From JBBIRM01 sp037441765 (GTDB lineage Bacteria > Desulfobacterota > BSN033 > UBA1163): DNA of 9,633 nucleotides. A program made the translations under genes and the position numbers. The notes beneath the pieces were generated by a model. It did not search any database. It saw only the letters and a list, made by a program, of their open reading frames with translations, and was not told the DNA's origin. Of the stretch, positions 6,698-9,633 are shown in pieces (within the stretch, counting starts at the first letter, position 1; each line of letters begins with the position of its first letter). The stretch covers positions 1 to 9,633 of the forward strand of contig JBBIRM010000106.1 of the NCBI GenBank assembly GCA_037441765.1, given 5' to 3'.

Positions 6698-8219
6698 TTT
6701 CCTCCTCCATCAAAGCAGGGAGTGTGAAATAGAAGGTAGATCCCTTTCCCCACTGGGAAACCACCCATATCTTCCCTCCTTGTTCCTCGACCAGTCGTTT
6801 TGTAATTGCAAGTCCCAACCCTGTTCCACCATGTTTCCCACTCTCGACCTGATAGAATTCTTCAAAGATCTTCTCCTGCTCACCCTCTGGAATGCCCATC
6901 CCCGTGTCCTGGATTTCATTGAGGATGAATTTATCCTTTCTGCTGGCCCTGATCTTTACCTGACCTCCATCAGATGTGAATTTGAATGCGTTGGAAAGGA
7001 GATTCACAAAGATGTCATGGAGACCATTTCTATCCGCATAAACAAAGAGGGAGTCAGGGATGTCGATCTCCACAGCGATGTTCTTTTCCACAGGCCTGAC
7101 TTCGTTGATATAACCTCCAATCACCTTAGAAAGGAAGACCTGTTCTCGGAAGAGGAGGAGACGGCCTGATTTGATTCGAGAAAAGTCCAGCATATGATCC
7201 ATCCTCATCTGAATTCGGTTCGTGTTCCTTTGAATGGTCGTTAGGTAGGGTTTTAAATGGTCTGGAATCTTTCCCTCCTTTTCAGAGAGGATGAAGTCGA
7301 TTGTTGCTTTTATAGCGGTAAGAGGGGTCTTCAGTTCATGAGAGGCAATCCCTATGAACTTCATTTTGGCCTCATCCATCTCCTTGAGTTCGCGATTGAC
7401 CATCTCCAGTTCCCTCTTCGCATTTTGAAGGTCTTCGAGCATATTTAGGGTGGAGGCCCTTGCTCTGTTCAATTCATCGATGTATTGCTCCAATTGGTGG
7501 GTTCTCTCCTCGACCTTTTTCTCAAGGTCTTGCCTCGATTCCTTCAACTGTAGTGTCATCTGATTAAAGGCCCTGGCCAGATCCCCGATTTCATCTCTTG
7601 AACGAATATCGACGCTATGGGCCAATTCCCCCCTGGCAACTTTCTCCGTAGCCATAGCCAGTTTTTCGATAGGGAGAAGCAGAATCCGTGTCATAATGAT
7701 GGTAAAAAGGATTCCCAATCCAATAATCCCCATGGTCACCAAAAGTATATCCCTTTTCATCTCGTAGATCCGTCCTTCAAGTTTTTGAAGTGAGAGCCCG
7801 ATTTGAATCATCCCCATAAGGTCACCTTTTGCGGAGCGAAGGGGGTGTGAGACTTGATGGATGCGCTCAAATAAATTTGATGTAGTGGTGGCCCTTAATT
7901 TTCTTGCACTCGCAAGTTGCTCACCTGAGGCGTTTAGGAAAATGCATTGGACAACATCATCATCCTGGATAATCCTTTCAGCAATTCTTTGAAGATAGGC
8001 CTGGTTTTCCATGTCAGAGGGATTGTTGATGAAGACCCCGAAGATATTGGCCAACGATTTTCCGTGAGTTTCGAGATTTTCTTGGAGGAGGCTTATCTCC
8101 CTGGCCAGAAAAAAATAGCCAAATGCCGCTGAACTCACCAAAACCAGAAAGAACATGGCTAAGATGAATTTGAATGTCAGGCTGATTCTAAAGCGAAAGA
8201 ATTTTTTAAAGTGGCTCAT
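6675..8219 (-). CDS. Membrane sensor histidine kinase (HAMP, HisKA, HATPase)
   Basis: A two-component sensor kinase of 514 residues from the ATG at 8219. A basic N-terminus precedes membrane segment 1 (about 16-39). An extracytoplasmic sensor region (about 40-157) follows, with a PAS/Cache-like strand pattern (VVQCIFLNASGEQLAS, then GMIQIGLSLQ). Membrane segment 2 is at about 158-182, then a HAMP domain (about 183-235) and a long coiled coil (to about 285). The HisKA H-box has H294 in IASHELKTPL. The ATPase domain carries N406/N410 (N-box), D438 in DTGMGIP, FEEFYQ and GGTGLGLAI, so it looks catalytically complete. Longer in-frame starts exist up to 8333 but would overlap ahbD by over 100 bases and add a tail with no transmembrane character. 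The chosen start overlaps ahbD by 14 bases, with AGGAG 13 bases upstream. The ligand is unknown; its partner is surely the overlapping receiver-GGDEF gene downstream. Confidence 0.93.
   Translation of the reverse strand: MSHFKKFFRFRISLTFKFILAMFFLVLVSSAAFGYFFLAREISLLQENLETHGKSLANIFGVFINNPSDMENQAYLQRIAERIIQDDDVVQCIFLNASGEQLASARKLRATTTSNLFERIHQVSHPLRSAKGDLMGMIQIGLSLQKLEGRIYEMKRDILLVTMGIIGLGILFTIIMTRILLLPIEKLAMATEKVARGELAHSVDIRSRDEIGDLARAFNQMTLQLKESRQDLEKKVEERTHQLEQYIDELNRARASTLNMLEDLQNAKRELEMVNRELKEMDEAKMKFIGIASHELKTPLTAIKATIDFILSEKEGKIPDHLKPYLTTIQRNTNRIQMRMDHMLDFSRIKSGRLLLFREQVFLSKVIGGYINEVRPVEKNIAVEIDIPDSLFVYADRNGLHDIFVNLLSNAFKFTSDGGQVKIRASRKDKFILNEIQDTGMGIPEGEQEKIFEEFYQVESGKHGGTGLGLAITKRLVEEQGGKIWVVSQWGKGSTFYFTLPALMEEENEKPFES
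6701..6708 (-). promoter_or_regulatory. Ribosome binding site of the receiver-GGDEF gene
   Basis: GGAGGAGG on the minus strand ends 3 bases before the ATG at 6697; its first GGAGG is at an optimal 6-base spacing. It lies within the last codons of the kinase gene, where it also encodes Glu-Glu, an arrangement favouring coupled production of kinase and regulator. Confidence 0.7.
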
Positions 8220-9279
8220 AGATACAGTAAGGCTCCTCTCCCATGTAATCCCCGAAGTGTTCATAGGCCCTTGCTCGACACCCCCCGCAGACTTTTCTAA
8301 ACTCGCACCTTCCACATTTTCCCTTGTAGCCATTGGTGTTACGGAGATTCTTAAAAATCTCAGAACCCTCCCAGATCTCCTGAAAAGGTTTTTCTCTCAC
8401 GTTTCCACAATTCAATTCAAGATAACCACAAGGTTGAACCTGTCCCTGATGGGAGATGAAGCAGAAGGAGATTCCTCCGAGGCATCCACGGGTCATGGCA
8501 TCGAGACCATGGGTTTGAGATGTTATCTTTTTGCCTTCTTTCTTGGCTCTCTGTCGTAAGATTCGGTAGTAATGAGGGGCACAGGTTGCCTTAAGCTGGA
8601 GGGGGACTTTTTCCTTCTGCTCGTAAAACCAGTGAAGGGCCCGCTCATAATCCAGAGCAGTAATCTCCTGGTCCTTAAGATCCCTTCCCCTTCCCGTTGG
8701 GACAAGAAGAAAGATATGATGGGCCACTGCTCCGAGATCGACAGCAAGCCGAAGAATATCAGCAAGCAGATGAAGATTGGCCTGGGTGACGGTCGTATTG
8801 ATCTGAAACTCAAGTTTTGCCCTTTTTGCCATCTCAATGCCCCGGATCGAACCCTCAAAAGAACCTTCTGTTTTTCGGAAAGCATTGTGGGTCTTTGCGT
8901 CAGGACCGTCCAGGCTGATGCTTATCCTCTGAATTCCTGAATCCTTCATCTTTTTTACTATCTCCTCTGTGATCAAGGTGCCATTGGTGGCCATGACCAT
9001 ACGGAGTCCTCTATCCGTTCCATACCTGGAGAGTTCAAAGATATCGGATCGAAGCAAGGGTTCTCCCCCAGTCATAATGATGATTGGCTGGCTAAAAGAG
9101 GCGATCTCGTCCATCACCCTTAAGACATCCTCTCGTGTCAATTCACCTGGGTAAGGGCCCATCTCCGCAGAGGCCCGGCAATGGCTACAGGAGAGATTGC
9201 AACTTCGGGTTAACTCCCATGCCACCATCCGCAAAGGGGGAGTAGAATTTTCCTTTTCATTTAGTGAATTAGAGGCCAT
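8206..9279 (-). CDS. ahbD: Heme b synthase AhbD (Fe-coproporphyrin III decarboxylase, radical SAM/SPASM)
   Basis: A 357-residue radical SAM enzyme, recognised as AhbD. Family members convert Fe-coproporphyrin III to heme b by oxidative decarboxylation of two propionates, the last step of the siroheme-dependent heme pathway of sulfate reducers and archaea. The radical SAM cluster motif is C27-x3-C31-x2-C34, with GGEP at 71-74. The C-terminal SPASM-like region has many cysteines for auxiliary Fe-S clusters: CAPHYY, RGCLGG, FCFISH, QPCGYLELNCGNVRE, KCGRCEFRKVCGGCRAR and a final YCIYEP. The LLVPTGRG, MTRGCLGG and CGYLELNCGNV segments are the ones I associate specifically with AhbD rather than NirJ or AhbC. 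The ATG at 9279 is preferred over an in-frame TTG at 9366 inside hemB; its ribosome binding site is weak (GGA-rich only). The neighbouring hemB supports the heme role. The ahbA/B and ahbC genes are not in the window. Confidence 0.9.
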   Translation of the reverse strand: MASNSLNEKENSTPPLRMVAWELTRSCNLSCSHCRASAEMGPYPGELTREDVLRVMDEIASFSQPIIIMTGGEPLLRSDIFELSRYGTDRGLRMVMATNGTLITEEIVKKMKDSGIQRISISLDGPDAKTHNAFRKTEGSFEGSIRGIEMAKRAKLEFQINTTVTQANLHLLADILRLAVDLGAVAHHIFLLVPTGRGRDLKDQEITALDYERALHWFYEQKEKVPLQLKATCAPHYYRILRQRAKKEGKKITSQTHGLDAMTRGCLGGISFCFISHQGQVQPCGYLELNCGNVREKPFQEIWEGSEIFKNLRNTNGYKGKCGRCEFRKVCGGCRARAYEHFGDYMGEEPYCIYEPL

Positions 9280-9310
9280 GTTATTTTTTCCATTTTTAAA
9301 TTTTAAATAA

Positions 9311-9346
9311 TCAACACTTAACTCTCTACTTTCTACTTTCAATTTT
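9311..9346 (-). repeat. Short purine-rich tandem repeat at the hemB end
   Basis: On the minus strand GAAAGTAGAAAGTAGAGAGTTAAG is built from repeated GAAAGTA/GAGAGTTA units. It spans the last codons of hemB (encoding ESRK and the TAG stop) and the start of the 46-base gap before ahbD. The following gap is very AT-rich. It resembles low-complexity intergenic repeats that occur in many copies in some genomes, but only this copy can be seen, so family membership is unproven. Confidence 0.35.
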
Positions 9347-9633
9347 CCGGGCGACTTCTTTTGCAAAGTAGGTGAGGATCAAATCTGCCCCTGCCCTTTT
9401 AATGGATGTAAGGGATTCCATCATCACCTGCTCACCATCCACCCACCCTAATTTAGAGGCGGCCTTGATGAGAGCAAATTCACCGCTGACATTGTAAGCG
9501 GCCACAGGGATGTTAAATGTTTGTTTTACCCGGTAAATAATGTCTAAATAGGGTAGGGCAGGCTTTACCATAATGATATCTGCCCCTTCCTCGATGTCAA
9601 GTCTGACCTCTCCTAACGCTTCGTTTGCGTTTG
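9326..9633 (-). CDS. hemB: Porphobilinogen synthase (delta-aminolevulinate dehydratase), C-terminal part
   Basis: The last 101 residues of HemB, open to the right window edge. HemB condenses two 5-aminolevulinate molecules to porphobilinogen, the common precursor of heme, siroheme and other tetrapyrroles. Diagnostic stretches are NANEALGEVRLDIEEGADIIMVKPALPYLD, in which the Lys of MVKP is the Schiff-base active-site lysine of the family, and PVAAYNVSGEFALI, the conserved substrate-binding Tyr/Ser segment. The protein then follows the normal family pattern through SIKRAGADLILTYFA to a short tail, KIESRK, encoded partly by a small tandem repeat. There is no evidence of truncation other than the window edge. 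The gene ends 46 bases before ahbD on the same strand; HemB feeds the same tetrapyrrole pathway that AhbD finishes. Confidence 0.96.
   Translation of the reverse strand, partial: NANEALGEVRLDIEEGADIIMVKPALPYLDIIYRVKQTFNIPVAAYNVSGEFALIKAASKLGWVDGEQVMMESLTSIKRAGADLILTYFAKEVARKIESRK

Noticed and set aside
8220..8333. N-terminal extension of the histidine kinase to 8333
   Set aside because: It would overlap ahbD by 128 bases, and the added 38 residues have no signal or membrane character; the ATG at 8219 sits just before the first membrane segment and gives a normal 14-base overlap.
8523..8885. Minus-strand 120-codon open frame inside ahbD
   Set aside because: It is a different frame of the same strand under the well-recognised AhbD coding sequence; its composition (Arg/Ser/Pro-rich) is typical of a shadow frame.
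9280..9366. Extended AhbD start at TTG 9366
   Set aside because: The extra residues are encoded by the end of hemB and a low-complexity repeat, and the AhbD-like sequence begins only after the ATG at 9279.

Overview
All recognisable genes lie on the minus strand, so the window reads biologically from right to left. It is a dense stretch of bacterial chromosome with short overlaps between neighbours and moderate G+C (roughly mid-40s per cent by eye). The pairing of hemB with ahbD, the last enzyme of the siroheme-dependent (alternative) heme pathway, plus a DUF4124 protein, PAC2-family proteins and a two-component diguanylate cyclase, suggests an anaerobic bacterium of the Desulfobacterota/former Deltaproteobacteria type or a relative. 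That placement is inference; there is no rRNA gene here. I see no tRNA, CRISPR array, insertion sequence or phage gene.

Right block (9633 to 5783): the 3' end of hemB, then ahbD, then a membrane histidine kinase, then a receiver-GGDEF response regulator. ahbD overlaps the kinase by 14 bases and the kinase overlaps the regulator by 23 bases, so these look co-transcribed and translationally coupled. Heme formation (porphobilinogen synthase and the final Fe-coproporphyrin decarboxylase) therefore sits directly upstream of a two-component system whose expected output is cyclic di-GMP.

Middle block (5701 to 2387): a full-length DNA polymerase I (5' nuclease, 3'-5' exonuclease-like and polymerase domains) with an Asp-to-Glu change at the exonuclease Exo II position, then an exported DUF4124 protein with a C-terminal coiled coil. 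Each is preceded by a gap of about 80 bases; the gap before polA holds an imperfect inverted repeat.

Left block (2239 to the left edge): a good sigma70-type promoter (2285-2313) precedes an Smr-domain protein, a PAC2-family protein and a second, divergent PAC2-family protein that begins with GTG and runs off the left edge. The three overlap by 11 and 20 bases and form a compact operon. The second PAC2 gene is easy to miss because of its GTG start and truncation, but it has a strong ribosome binding site and visible similarity to the first. The tandem of two diverged PAC2 proteins is the most intriguing element here: it suggests a bacterial heterodimer analogous in architecture to eukaryotic proteasome-assembly chaperone pairs, with no known function. 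Otherwise the window is largely ordinary housekeeping and signalling sequence.
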